Shown here: one piece after another, positions 24,474 through 32,912 of the stretch
Numbering within the stretch: position 1 is the first letter of the stretch
Layout: each line of letters starts with the position of its first letter
Source: Geminicoccaceae bacterium
GTDB lineage: Bacteria > Pseudomonadota > Alphaproteobacteria > Geminicoccales > Geminicoccaceae
Reading direction: 5' to 3'
DNA: 64,000 nt
Assembly (NCBI GenBank): GCA_020638495.1
Contig: JACKIN010000010.1
Location: 62,001-126,000 of the forward strand
Notes under the pieces: generated by a model
What the model was told of the DNA's origin: nothing
Seen by the model: the letters and a program-made list of their open reading frames with translations, nothing else
The model's database searches: none
Made by a program: the position numbers and the translations under genes

Positions 24474-25649
24474 CTAAAGGGCGCAAGTGCTGGATGGCAG
24501 CTCGCCGCTCGCCGCGGCCTCGAAGATCGCCAGCGCCGCATCGACGTCGAGCGGCACCGGATTGCCGCTTGCGGTCGGATCGACCACCGCCATCTCGGCC
24601 ATCTCCCGAAAGCGGGCGCCGTCCACGCCGAGCCCCGCGAGCGTGTGCGGCACGCCGATGGCGTCGCGCAGGGCGAGCACCCAGTCGATCAGCCCGTCCA
24701 GGTCCTGCCGGGCGAGGCCGAGCCAGGCGGCGAGGCGGGCGGCCTTGCTCTCGATGGCGGGGCGGTTGAAGGCCAGCACATAGGGCATGAAGACGGCGTT
24801 GGTGAGGCCGTGATGGGTGTCGTAGATCGCACCCACCGGGTGCGAGACCGAATGGATCGCACCCAGCCCCTTCTGGAAGGCGACGGCACCCATTGAGGCC
24901 GCCGCGAGCAGCCAGGCGCGCGCTTCGAGGTCCTGGCCATCGGCCACGGCGCGCGGCAGCGCCTCCTTGACGAGCCTCGCCCCCTCGACCGCGATGCCTT
25001 CCGACATCGGATGGAACATGGGTGAGAAGTAGGCCTCGAGGCAGTGCGCCAGGGCGTCCATCCCGGTGCCGGCGGTGATCGTCGGCGGCACGCCCAGCGT
25101 CAGCTCGGGGTCGCTGATCACCACGGCGGGCAGCATCCTCGGGTGGAAGATCACCTTCTTGGTGTGGGTCGCCGAGTTGGTGATGACCCCGGCGCGCCCC
25201 ACCTCGGAGCCGGTGCCGGCCGTGGTCGGCACGGCGACGACCGGGGCGATGCCGGCCGTGTCGGCCCGCTTCCACCAGTCGTCGACATCCTCGAAATCCC
25301 AGATCGGCCGGGTCTGCCCGGCCATGAAGGCGACGCACTTGCCGACATCGAGGGCGCTGCCGCCGCCGAAGGCCACGACCCCGTCATGGCCGCCGTCGCG
25401 GAAGGCCCGGACGCCGGCCTCGACATTGTCGTCGACCGGGTTCGCCTTGACCTCGGCGAAGAAGCCGGCGTCGGCCAGGAGGCCGCGCGCCGCCTTGGTG
25501 ATCGGCAGCTCCTTCAGCCCGGCGTCGGTGACGAAGAGCGGACGGGTGATGCCGGCCGCGGCGCAGGCGCGCGGCAGCTCGGCGATCCGCCCGGCGCCGA
25601 AGCGGACGGTGGTCGGATAGCCCCAGTTGACGGATGGCGAAGCGCTCAA
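24474..25649 (-). CDS. Iron-containing alcohol dehydrogenase
   Basis: 391 residues from a TTG with AGGAG ahead. GGGSALDVGK binds the NAD(P) phosphates. Metal ligands of the family are seen as Asp and His in GMDALAHCLEAYFSP and the two His in AIHSVSHPVGAIYDTHHG. It oxidises or reduces an unknown alcohol/aldehyde. The start overlaps the aldehyde dehydrogenase stop by 4 bp (TTGA), tying the two steps together. In this operon it may act on a gamma-glutamyl-linked amino alcohol; that is inference. Confidence 0.88.
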   Translation of the reverse strand: MSASPSVNWGYPTTVRFGAGRIAELPRACAAAGITRPLFVTDAGLKELPITKAARGLLADAGFFAEVKANPVDDNVEAGVRAFRDGGHDGVVAFGGGSALDVGKCVAFMAGQTRPIWDFEDVDDWWKRADTAGIAPVVAVPTTAGTGSEVGRAGVITNSATHTKKVIFHPRMLPAVVISDPELTLGVPPTITAGTGMDALAHCLEAYFSPMFHPMSEGIAVEGARLVKEALPRAVADGQDLEARAWLLAAASMGAVAFQKGLGAIHSVSHPVGAIYDTHHGLTNAVFMPYVLAFNRPAIESKAARLAAWLGLARQDLDGLIDWVLALRDAIGVPHTLAGLGVDGARFREMAEMAVVDPTASGNPVPLDVDAALAIFEAAASGELPSSTCAL

Positions 25650-27037
25650 GGCACACTCCTGAGATGGTAGGACTTGGGGCGGGTCAGCGCCTGGTAGCCG
25701 AGCACCGATAGCGACTGGCCGCGGCCGGTGTCCTTGACGCCGGTCCAGACCAGCGCAGGGTCCAGATAGTCGCAGCGGTTCATGAAGACCGTGCCGGTCC
25801 GCAGCCGCCCGCCCAGGGCCTGCGCGGCGTCGCGGTCGCGGGTCCAGAGCGAGGCGGTGAGGCCGTAGGCGCTGTCGTTCATCAGCTCGATGGCAGCGTC
25901 GTCGCCGGCGACGGGCATGATGCCGACCACCGGCCCGAAGCTCTCCTCGCGCATCACCGCCATCTGGTGGTCGACCCGGGTCAGCACCTGCGGCGCCAGC
26001 CAGGGCGAGCCCGGCCCGCCATGCCGCGGGAAACGCCGCGTGTCGATATGCGCCCTGGCACCGGCACGCAGCGCCGCGGCAATCTGCTCGCGCACCAGGT
26101 CGGCGCCCCTCGCCTGCGCCATCGGCCCGAGCGTCGTCGCCTCGTCCCGCGGATCGTCGAGGACGTAGCTGCCGGTGGTCGCCGCGAACCCGTCGACGAA
26201 CCGGTCGAACAGCTCCTCGGCCACATAGATCCGCTCGATGCCGCAGCAGCTCTGGCCGGAATTGAAGAAGGCCCCGTCGACCAGGTTCTCGATCGCATGG
26301 TCGAGATCGGCGTCGGCCCGGACATAGGCCGGGTCCTTGCCGCCGAGCTCGAGGCCGACGCCGATGAAGCTGCCGGCCGCCGCGCGCTCGATCGCCCGGC
26401 CGCCGGCGACAGAGCCCGTGAAGGTGACATGGTCGACCGCACGGCTCGCGATCAGCTTCTCGGTCTGCGCATGGCTCATCACCAGATGCTCGAACACGCT
26501 CTCCTGCATGCCGGCCTCCTCGAAGGCCCGCTGGAAGCGCTCGCCGGTGAGGAGCGTCTGGGATGCCGCCTTCAGGATCACCGCATTGCCGGCGATGAGT
26601 GCTGGCACGATGGTGTTCACCGCCGTCAGGTAGGGGTAGTTCCAGGGGGCGATGACCAGCACGACACCGAGCGGCTCGCGCGCGATCAGGCGCCGGCTCT
26701 GGTCCGTGTCCTCGATGGTGAGCGGCGCCAGCGCCTCCCTGGCGATCGCCGCCATGTGCCGGGTGCGCTCGGCGAAGCCGCCCATCTCCCCGCCATAGCG
26801 CACCGGCCGCCCCATCATCCGGGCGAGCTCGACCGTGAGGTCCTCCTGCATCGCCAGCATGGAATCCAGCATGGCGAGGCAGATCCGCGCCCGCTCCCCG
26901 ACGGAGACGCGCGCCCAGGCGCGCTGGGAGCCTCGCGCCGTGGCGATCGCGTCCTCGATCTCGCTGTCCCTGGCCACCGGCCGCTGGGCGACGACGCTGT
27001 CGTCGATCGGCGAGACGATCTGCACCTTGTCGGACAT
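25646..27037 (-). CDS. NAD(P)-dependent aldehyde dehydrogenase
   Basis: 463 residues. Typical blocks: APWNYPYL for cofactor binding, FTGSVAGG, the general base Glu in GLELGGKDPAYV, and the nucleophile Cys in NSGQSCCGIERIYV. The ending resembles the shorter ALDH group that includes succinate-semialdehyde-type enzymes. It follows the glutamine-synthetase-like gene by 8 bp and overlaps the Fe-ADH gene. The substrate is unknown, with a gamma-glutamyl aldehyde or amino aldehyde possible from context. Confidence 0.88.
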   Translation of the reverse strand: MSDKVQIVSPIDDSVVAQRPVARDSEIEDAIATARGSQRAWARVSVGERARICLAMLDSMLAMQEDLTVELARMMGRPVRYGGEMGGFAERTRHMAAIAREALAPLTIEDTDQSRRLIAREPLGVVLVIAPWNYPYLTAVNTIVPALIAGNAVILKAASQTLLTGERFQRAFEEAGMQESVFEHLVMSHAQTEKLIASRAVDHVTFTGSVAGGRAIERAAAGSFIGVGLELGGKDPAYVRADADLDHAIENLVDGAFFNSGQSCCGIERIYVAEELFDRFVDGFAATTGSYVLDDPRDEATTLGPMAQARGADLVREQIAAALRAGARAHIDTRRFPRHGGPGSPWLAPQVLTRVDHQMAVMREESFGPVVGIMPVAGDDAAIELMNDSAYGLTASLWTRDRDAAQALGGRLRTGTVFMNRCDYLDPALVWTGVKDTGRGQSLSVLGYQALTRPKSYHLRSVP

Positions 27038-27045
27038 GAGCCCTC

Positions 27046-28416
27046 TCAGTAGCGCTCGAAACCGCGCGAAAGATCGAAATCGGTCACCCGCCGGTCGTAC
27101 TCGGCCTGCTCCCAGCGGGCGGTGTGGACATAGTGGTCGACCACCGCATCACCCAGCGCCGTGCGCAGCATGGCGGAGTTGTCGAGGGCCTCGGCGGCGG
27201 CCCGCAGCGTCTTCGGCACCTCCGGCAGGTCGTCGTCGCCATAGGCGTCGCCGGCGTACGGCTCGCCGCAATCCAGCCCCTCGTCGATGCCGGCGAGACC
27301 GGCCGCGATGAGGGCGGCGAAGGCGAGATAGGGGTTGAGGTCCGCACCGCCGATCCGGCACTCGATCCGCTGCGCCTTCGTCCGCTCGCCGACGAGGCGG
27401 AAGCCCGCGGTGCGGTTGTCGCCCGAGAGCACCATCCGGGTCGGCGCGAAGGTGCCGGCCTGGAAGCGTTTGTAGGAGTTGATGTAGGGGGCGAGAAACC
27501 AGGTGTAGTCCGGTGCGTAGCGCAGCATGCCGCCGACGAACTGGCGCATCAGCGGCGACATGCCGTCCTCGGCCGCCTCGTCGAGGAAGAGCGGCCGCGC
27601 CCCATCGGCGTCCCAGAGCGAGGCGTGGACGTGGCAGGACGAGCCGGCGAGCGCGTTGTCGTACTTGGCCATGAAGCTGACCGCGGCGTCGAGCCCGTGC
27701 GCGATCTCCTTGATGCCGTTCTTGATGACCACGTGCCGGTCGGCCATGGTGAGAGCGTCAGCGTAGCGGACGTTGAGCTCCTCCTGCCCCGGCCCCCATT
27801 CGCCCTTGCTGTTCTCGATCGGGATGCCGGCATCGTGCAGGTGGTTGCGGATCGCCCGCATCACCCGCTCCTCCTTGCTCGTGGCGCTGATCACATAGTC
27901 CTGGATGTAGTCGTTCGCGGTCTGGAGTCCGCGCCAGCCCTTGGCCCGCGCGCTCTTGTAGGTCTCCTCGAAGAGGTAGAACTCGAGCTCGGAGGCGAGA
28001 TAGGCCCGCATGCCGCGCTCCTCGAGCCGTGCGACCTGGCCCTTGAGGATGGCCCTCGGGCTGTGCGCCAGGGGTGCGTGATCGTGGTGGTCGAGCACGT
28101 CGCAGAGCACGAGGGCCGTGCCCTCGAGCCACGGCACCTCCATCAGGGTCGCGAGATCCGGGGCCATGACGAAATCGCCATAGCCGCGCTGCCAGCTCGC
28201 CGCCGCGTAGCCCGGCACCGGCTCCATCTCGATGTCGTTGGCGAGCAGGTAGTCACAAGCGTGCGTCTCGGCGTGGCCGGACGCGACGAAATGCTGGGCA
28301 TGGAAGCGCTTGCCGATGAGCCGGCCCTGCAGGTCGGTGAAGCAGACGAGCACCGTGTCGATCAGCCCGAGGCTGACCCGCTCGGCGAGACCTTCGAGAT
28401 CGAGCTTGCCCGGCAT
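27046..28416 (-). CDS. Glutamine-synthetase-like gamma-glutamyl-amine ligase
   Basis: 456 residues of the glutamine synthetase superfamily. SELEFYLF and GEWGPGQEELNV hold metal-binding Glu residues, SCHVHASLWD the nucleotide-site block, and NRTAGFR plus ECRIGGADLNPYLA the C-terminal glutamate site. The divergent N-terminal part (LVCFTDLQGRLIGKR) is that of PuuA/GlnA4-type enzymes, which attach glutamate to amines and not ammonia; true GlnA features such as the adenylylation tyrosine loop are not evident. GGGGAGG precedes the ATG. It is first in the operon with ALDH and Fe-ADH. Regulation was not seen. Confidence 0.85.
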   Translation of the reverse strand: MPGKLDLEGLAERVSLGLIDTVLVCFTDLQGRLIGKRFHAQHFVASGHAETHACDYLLANDIEMEPVPGYAAASWQRGYGDFVMAPDLATLMEVPWLEGTALVLCDVLDHHDHAPLAHSPRAILKGQVARLEERGMRAYLASELEFYLFEETYKSARAKGWRGLQTANDYIQDYVISATSKEERVMRAIRNHLHDAGIPIENSKGEWGPGQEELNVRYADALTMADRHVVIKNGIKEIAHGLDAAVSFMAKYDNALAGSSCHVHASLWDADGARPLFLDEAAEDGMSPLMRQFVGGMLRYAPDYTWFLAPYINSYKRFQAGTFAPTRMVLSGDNRTAGFRLVGERTKAQRIECRIGGADLNPYLAFAALIAAGLAGIDEGLDCGEPYAGDAYGDDDLPEVPKTLRAAAEALDNSAMLRTALGDAVVDHYVHTARWEQAEYDRRVTDFDLSRGFERY

Positions 28417-28466
28417 GAAACCTCCCCGATATGGGCCCTGTCACCGCCCGCTGCTGGCCTTCGTGG

Positions 28467-28680
28467 TTAGCGCAAGCCGCCGGCTCGCGCCAGTGCGAGC
28501 GCTTCGACCGCAGGGCGATCGCATCGGGCGGATGACAGGATCTTGATGAGGGAAGCGTCGTCCCACGTGGCCCGCTCGATCTTGCCGGGGGTCGATCCTT
28601 CGCCCTGGCCGGCGCGCAGGAGATCGAGCGCGAAGCGGCGCAGGCGGGCGAGGTTCTCCGGGGCGTTGTCCTCATACCGC
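28467..28680 (-). pseudogene. C-terminal remnant of an ISAs1-family transposase
   Basis: About 70 codons read RYEDNAPENLARLRRFALDL, then GSTPGKIERATWDDASLIKIL. This matches the C-terminal signature of ISAs1 transposases (DNAPxNLxxLRxxALxLL, then KxxxAxWDDxxLxxIL). The catalytic DDE region is missing; the DNA to the left in reading direction has no transposase similarity that I can see. No terminal repeats were found. It is a decayed insertion sequence between the GS operon and rpsF. Confidence 0.65.
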
Positions 28681-28998
28681 CATCCAGCCGCAAGAAACAT
28701 CGCAGCAGCGGCTCCTCGGCACCGCCGATCGCGCCGTTGCGCATTGCCACGGCGGGGGCGTCGTCGATCTCGGCCCGGCCCGCCCACTCGGGCTTGCCCC
28801 CTTCCCGCTCCGCCATGACCGACATCGGCTTCTGCTTCATCAGCCAAGCCGTCGGCTGCCGCATTGCAGCGATTGCATTGGATTTGCTTGGGGCACTTCA
28901 TCCGCGTGCAGCTCTCGCAACCGCAGCGCTCACGGCGGAAGCCCCGTCTCCCAGCGCATCCCGAGCAGGAGCGTCGGGCAACCCCTGACCGAACACGC
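28681..28998. other. Gene-poor stretch between ISAs1 remnant and rpsF promoter
   Basis: I see no confident gene here. A minus-strand frame (MSVMAEREGGKPEWAGRAEI and onward) runs into the remnant in a different frame, but it has no recognisable family. The region is probably decayed insertion DNA. Confidence 0.35.
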
Positions 28999-29026
28999 TT
29001 GCGACCGCGGCCAAACCGCGTATAAC
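28999..29026 (+). promoter_or_regulatory. Promoter of the rpsF operon
   Basis: TTGCGA (28999-29004) and TATAAC (29021-29026) are spaced by 16 bp, 127 bp before rpsF. TATAAC is close to the sigma-70 consensus. The leader between them has a small inverted repeat (GTCGG...CCGAC). An S6:S18-binding leader is possible but I could not confirm its motif. Confidence 0.6.
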
Positions 29027-29153
29027 CGCGCCATCCTCGCGGTGGGTCGGCGTACCGGCCGACGGCAGCGAATCTGTAGTGACGGTGGATCGTCGCGTGA
29101 AGATGACGCGGCGGTCCCTGTTGTCGTCCAAATCCAGAGGAGCAACGGCAAAG

Positions 29154-29510
29154 ATGCCGCTCTACGAGCATACGTTCATCGCCCGCCCCGACCTCTCGTC
29201 GCAGCAGGCACAAACCCTGGCCGACGAGCTCGGCGCCATCGTCTCGGCGAATGGCGGCGAAGTGAAGAAGGTCGAGTACTGGGGGCTCCGCTCCCTCGCC
29301 TACCGGCTGAAGAAGCATCGGAAGGCTCACTACGTGCACCTCAACCTCGACGCATCGCCTTCGGCGGTCGCCGAGCTCGAGCGCAACGAGCGCATCCACG
29401 ACGACGTGGTCCGCTACCTGACGGTCAAGATCGACACGGTCGATCCCGAGCCGTCGATCGTGATGCAGGTCAAGTCCAGCCGCGACGAGCGGCGCCGCGA
29501 CCGCCCCTGA
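29154..29510 (+). CDS. rpsF: 30S ribosomal protein S6
   Basis: 118 residues. MPLYEHTFIARPDLS and VEYWGLRSLAYRLKKHRKAHY are the hallmarks of bacterial S6, followed by a basic tail (SSRDERRRDRP) common in alphaproteobacteria. S6 pairs with S18 on the small-subunit platform. The start at MPLYEH is conserved and preceded by AGAGGAG; the frame upstream is not protein-like. It is the first gene of rpsF-rpsR-DUF2232-rplI. Confidence 0.97.
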   Translation: MPLYEHTFIARPDLSSQQAQTLADELGAIVSANGGEVKKVEYWGLRSLAYRLKKHRKAHYVHLNLDASPSAVAELERNERIHDDVVRYLTVKIDTVDPEPSIVMQVKSSRDERRRDRP

Positions 29511-29554
29511 GCTCTTCCGCCAATCGCAAAGTCGAGACGAGGAACCGTTAGATC

Positions 29555-29878
29555 ATGGAAACCAGAGACCGCCCGCAGGGCTCCTACGGCGATCGCGAGC
29601 GTGGCGACCGCCCGGACCGTGGCAGCCGCGGCGGCGAGCCGCCGAACATCACCATCCGCCGACCCTTCTTCCGCCGCAAGAAGGCGAGCCCTTTCGCCCA
29701 CGCCGACGCATCGCCGATCGACTACAAGGACGTGAAGCTGCTGCAGCGCTTCGTCTCGGAGCGTGGCAAGATCGTCCCGCGCCGGATCACCGCCGTGACC
29801 GCCAAGGAGCAGCGTCAGCTGGCCAAGGCGATCAAGCGGGCCCGCGAGCTGGCGCTCCTGCCCTACGTCGCCGGCTGA
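29555..29878 (+). CDS. rpsR: 30S ribosomal protein S18
   Basis: 107 residues; a disordered, Arg/Gly-rich N-terminus of about 35 residues precedes the S18 core (DYKDVKLLQRFVSERGKIVPR and RQLAKAIKRARELALLPY). The core is complete. It binds 16S rRNA together with S6. The N-terminal extension is longer than in E. coli (75 residues), which is usual for alphaproteobacteria. It starts 44 bp after rpsF. Confidence 0.96.
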   Translation: METRDRPQGSYGDRERGDRPDRGSRGGEPPNITIRRPFFRRKKASPFAHADASPIDYKDVKLLQRFVSERGKIVPRRITAVTAKEQRQLAKAIKRARELALLPYVAG

Positions 29879-29903
29879 GCCGACCGATACTGGACGAGCA
29901 TCC

Positions 29904-30824
29904 GTGCAGCGGCAGCTCCTCATCACCGTCCTCGCGGCCGCGGCCAGCGCAGCGCTCTACCTGTCGCTGACCACGGGCGTCCTGGGCACGCCGCTCTTCG
30001 CCTATTTCGTCCAGCTCCCGGTGCTCTTCGTCGGCCTGTCGTTCGGGCTGGCGCCGGCGGGCCTCGCCGGCTTCGGCTCGGCCGGGCTCGTCATGGCGTT
30101 CGGCGGCGGCATCGCCGCTCTCGTCTTCCTCGTGGTCCAGGTGGCGCCCTGCCTGATCACCACCCGCCAGGCGCTGCTCTCGCGGGTGGGCAAGGACGGC
30201 AAGACCGAGTGGTACCCGCTCGGCCTCGTGCTCTGCCAGCTCGTCCTCTACGCGGCGGTCGTCATGGTCCTCGCCCTCTTCTGGGTGCGCTGGAGCACGG
30301 GCAGCATCGAGGCGTCCTTCACGGCGGCGCTGACCGAGGTGCTCGGCCAGTTCGCCGGCGAGGCGGGCGAGCTCGCCGCGGTCGCCGGCATGGTCGCTGA
30401 CTATGCGGCCATCGTGCCCGGCATCATCGCCGTCTCCTGGGTGCTGATGACGGTGATCAACGCCGCGCTCGCCCAGCTCCTGGCGCTGCGCGGCGGGCAG
30501 GCGCAGCGGCCGGGAGCACCGCTCGCCGAGCTCTGGCTGCCGGGCTGGTGCGGGCCGGCGCTGGCGATCGGCACGCTCGCGGCCCTGGTCGCCGGGGGCG
30601 ATCTCGCCTTCTTCGCCCAGGGTCTGGCAGCGCTGCTGGCGGTGCCCTTCCTGATGCAGGGCCTCGCCGTCGTCCATAGCCTCGCCCATCGGCTGCCCGC
30701 CCGCGGGCTGGCGCTCGCCGGCTTCTACCTCGTCCTCATCCTGTTCAGCTGGCCGCTCGTCGTGGTCGTCGTGGTCCTCGGTCTCGTCGAGGACTGGGCG
30801 CATCTGCGGCGGCGTCTGGCCTAA
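29904..30824 (+). CDS. DUF2232 membrane protein
   Basis: 306 residues from a GTG, with about eight hydrophobic helices (FAYFVQLPVLFVGLSFGLAP, LAGFYLVLILFSWPLVVVVV). Location between rpsR and rplI is characteristic of the alphaproteobacterial DUF2232 family. The function is unknown. It lies 25 bp after rpsR and 18 bp before rplI in one operon. Confidence 0.82.
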   Translation: MQRQLLITVLAAAASAALYLSLTTGVLGTPLFAYFVQLPVLFVGLSFGLAPAGLAGFGSAGLVMAFGGGIAALVFLVVQVAPCLITTRQALLSRVGKDGKTEWYPLGLVLCQLVLYAAVVMVLALFWVRWSTGSIEASFTAALTEVLGQFAGEAGELAAVAGMVADYAAIVPGIIAVSWVLMTVINAALAQLLALRGGQAQRPGAPLAELWLPGWCGPALAIGTLAALVAGGDLAFFAQGLAALLAVPFLMQGLAVVHSLAHRLPARGLALAGFYLVLILFSWPLVVVVVVLGLVEDWAHLRRRLA

Positions 30825-30842
30825 TCCTCCGGAGTGTCATCC

Positions 30843-31400
30843 ATGCAGGTCATCCTCCTCGAGCGCGTGCCGAAACTGGGCCAGATGGGCCAGATCGTGA
30901 ACGTCAAGCCCGGCTATGCCCGCAACTTCCTGATTCCCAAGGGTAAGGCGCTGCGCGCCACCGAGACGGCGCTCGGCGCCTTCGACAGCCGCCGTGCCCA
31001 GCTCGAGGCGCAGAACCTCGAGCGCAGGAACGAGGCCGAGGAGGCCTCGACCATCATCGACGGCGCCTCGGTGGTCATCCTCCGCCAGGCGAGCGAGGGC
31101 AGCCAGCTCTACGGCTCGGTCAGCCCGCGCGACATCGCCGACGCCTTCACCGAGCAGGGCATCACCTTCACCCGCCAGCAGATCAGGCTGGAGAGCCCGC
31201 TCAAGACGCTGGGCATTCATTCGGTGACGGTGGCGCTGCACCCCGAGGTCGAGGTCCAGGTCAGCGTCAACATCGCCCGCAGCCACGAGGAGGCCGAGAT
31301 CCAGGCCGGCAAGGCGGCGCCGGTGCTGGAGGAGGAGGCGATCGACCCCGAGAGCGACGAGTTCACCCGCGGCAGCGGCTTCGACGAGCTCGGCATCTGA
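30843..31400 (+). CDS. rplI: 50S ribosomal protein L9
   Basis: 185 residues. MQVILLERVPKLGQMGQIVNVKPGYARNFLIP is the rRNA-binding N-domain signature, which is followed by the long connecting helix and the C-domain. An acidic tail (VLEEEAIDPESDE) is added, as in other alphaproteobacteria. The ATG at MQVILL is preceded by CCGGAG. It closes the operon; a hairpin follows. Confidence 0.96.
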   Translation: MQVILLERVPKLGQMGQIVNVKPGYARNFLIPKGKALRATETALGAFDSRRAQLEAQNLERRNEAEEASTIIDGASVVILRQASEGSQLYGSVSPRDIADAFTEQGITFTRQQIRLESPLKTLGIHSVTVALHPEVEVQVSVNIARSHEEAEIQAGKAAPVLEEEAIDPESDEFTRGSGFDELGI

Positions 31401-31406
31401 GTGCTG

Positions 31407-31439
31407 CCGGCGGCGGAACGGGTGGCGTGCCGTCGCCGG
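31407..31439 (+). terminator. Hairpin after rplI
   Basis: Ten-base arms (CCGGCGGCGG at 31407-31416, CCGTCGCCGG at 31430-31439, one mismatch) flank a 13-nt loop right after the rplI stop. No T-tract; probably a terminator of the ribosomal operon. Confidence 0.5.
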
Positions 31440-31481
31440 TGGAGCTAAGCTCGCCCGGAAGTGGCTTTCGAGGAGACCGCA

Positions 31482-32183
31482 ATGGCGCCGCGCAAGGTCG
31501 AGGCTGCCCCGTCGGGCGGTAGGGAGGAAGGTGGCGGGGCGGAGGGCGAGACCCGCAAGGGCGGCAAGGTCGCCATCGTCAAGAAGTATGCGAACCGGCG
31601 CCTCTACAACACGGCGTCGAGCAGCTACGTCACCCTCGAGGAGCTCTGCCAGATGGTGCGCGAGGGCCAGGACTTCCTGGTCTACGACGCCAAGACCGGC
31701 GACGACATCACCCGCTCGGTGCTGACCCAGATCATCCTCGAGGAGGATGCCAAGGGCCGTAACCTGATGCCCATCGGCTTCCTGCGCCAGCTCATCGGCT
31801 TCTACGACGACAGCCTGCAATCCGTGGTGCCACGCTACCTCGAGGTCTCGATGGAGAACTTCGCCCGGCACCAGGAGCAGATGCGCGGCTACATGGAGGA
31901 GACGGTCGGCCGCTTCTTCCCGCTCAACCCGCTCGACGTGGTCAACCCGTTCGAGGAGGTCGCCCGCCAGAACATGGCGATCTTCCAGAAGGCGGCGAAC
32001 CTCTTCAACCCGGCCGCCGAGAAGTCGGGCGGCGAGCCGAAGCCCGCCGCCGAGACGGCGCGCGGCACGAAGCGCGACGACGCCGAGCTCGATCGCGAGA
32101 TGCGGCAGCTCAAGGCCGAGATGGAAGCGCTGCAGCGCCAGATGTCGGCGATGCGCAAGGCGCCCGCCGGCGACGGCGACTGA
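31482..32183 (+). CDS. phaR: Polyhydroxyalkanoate synthesis repressor PhaR
   Basis: 233 residues. After a charged N-terminus comes the PHB accumulation regulatory domain: VKKYANRRLYNTASSSYVTL and ITRSVLTQIILEE, then FYDDSLQSVVPRYLE. A C-terminal coiled coil (LDREMRQLKAEMEALQRQ) probably mediates oligomerisation. PhaR represses phasin and PHA genes until granules titrate it away. GAGGAG supports the ATG of MAPRKV. No PHA synthase gene lies in the window. Confidence 0.92.
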   Translation: MAPRKVEAAPSGGREEGGGAEGETRKGGKVAIVKKYANRRLYNTASSSYVTLEELCQMVREGQDFLVYDAKTGDDITRSVLTQIILEEDAKGRNLMPIGFLRQLIGFYDDSLQSVVPRYLEVSMENFARHQEQMRGYMEETVGRFFPLNPLDVVNPFEEVARQNMAIFQKAANLFNPAAEKSGGEPKPAAETARGTKRDDAELDREMRQLKAEMEALQRQMSAMRKAPAGDGD

Positions 32184-32209
32184 CGGCGATCACCCGCAGC
32201 TCACGCCGG

Positions 32210-32440
32210 CTACTCGACCCAGCCGAACCCGTCGTCGAACCAGCCGCCATCGGCGAAGGCCTCGCCGCGGCCGGCCGGCGGCGCGGCATCGGCGCCGGGC
32301 AGCGGCCCCATGCAGGCAGCGACCACGGCAGCGCAGGCGAGCGCCGTGCTCGCCAGGAGCGAGCGGCGGGACAGACCGCGTGCGTGTGCGGCCCTAGCGC
32401 GCGAAGTTGACGATCCGGCTCCAGTAGCGCTCGAGACCAT
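32210..32440 (-). CDS. Small candidate lipoprotein
   Basis: 76 residues if started at the ATG inside the ldtR 3' end. The segment LSRRSLLASTALACAAVVAAC looks like a signal peptide with two arginines and a lipobox (VAAC). The mature tail is short, acidic and glycine-rich (ADGGWFDDGFGW). No family is recognised. It overlaps ldtR by 47 bp, and the start codon is uncertain. Confidence 0.4.
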   Translation of the reverse strand: MVSSATGAGSSTSRARAAHARGLSRRSLLASTALACAAVVAACMGPLPGADAAPPAGRGEAFADGGWFDDGFGWVE

Positions 32441-32846
32441 TGAGCACATCGTTGAGCTCCTGCAGCTGCTCGCCCGTGGCGATGCCGTCGCCGATCGCAT
32501 CGGCGTTGCGCTGGTAGAGCTCGTCGATCTTGGCCGTCAGGTCCAGCCCCTTCTCCGAAAGGCGTACCCGGGTCATGCGCCGGTCGTGGCTGCTGCGCTC
32601 CTGGATCAGGTAGCCGTTCTCGACCAGCTTCTTCACGTTGTAGGAGACGTTGGAGCCGAGATAGTACCCGCGGACGGTGAGCTCGCCCACGGTGAGCTGG
32701 TCGGCGTTGATGTTCGAGAGGATCAACGTCTGCACGTTGTTGATATCCTCGATGCCGAGCCGATCGAGCTCGGCCTTGATGACGTCGAGGAAGCGCCGGT
32801 GCAGACGCTCGATCAGGCGGATGGTGACGAGATAGTGGTCTTTCAC
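32394..32846 (-). CDS. ldtR: MarR-family regulator, LdtR-like
   Basis: 150 residues with a winged-helix core: NNVQTLILSNIN, then LTVGELTVRGYYLGSNVSYN and VKKLVENGYLIQERSSHDRR. The GYYLGSNVSYN block is distinctive for LdtR, which in alphaproteobacteria controls L,D-transpeptidase and stress genes. Alone on its transcription unit apart from the small overlapping frame downstream. The symbol is by similarity of the recognition helix; target genes are not evident here. Confidence 0.8.
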   Translation of the reverse strand: MKDHYLVTIRLIERLHRRFLDVIKAELDRLGIEDINNVQTLILSNINADQLTVGELTVRGYYLGSNVSYNVKKLVENGYLIQERSSHDRRMTRVRLSEKGLDLTAKIDELYQRNADAIGDGIATGEQLQELNDVLNGLERYWSRIVNFAR

Positions 32847-32912
32847 TCAGCCCTCGGCGCGCGATTGCATCATGCGTCCCCTTTTCCCCGCAGCCGGACC
32901 ACCCCGCCTAGG

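Noticed and set aside
29027..29153. S6:S18-binding mRNA leader before rpsF
   Set aside because: The leader is long enough and has a small hairpin, but I could not establish the required stem and bulge motif by eye.
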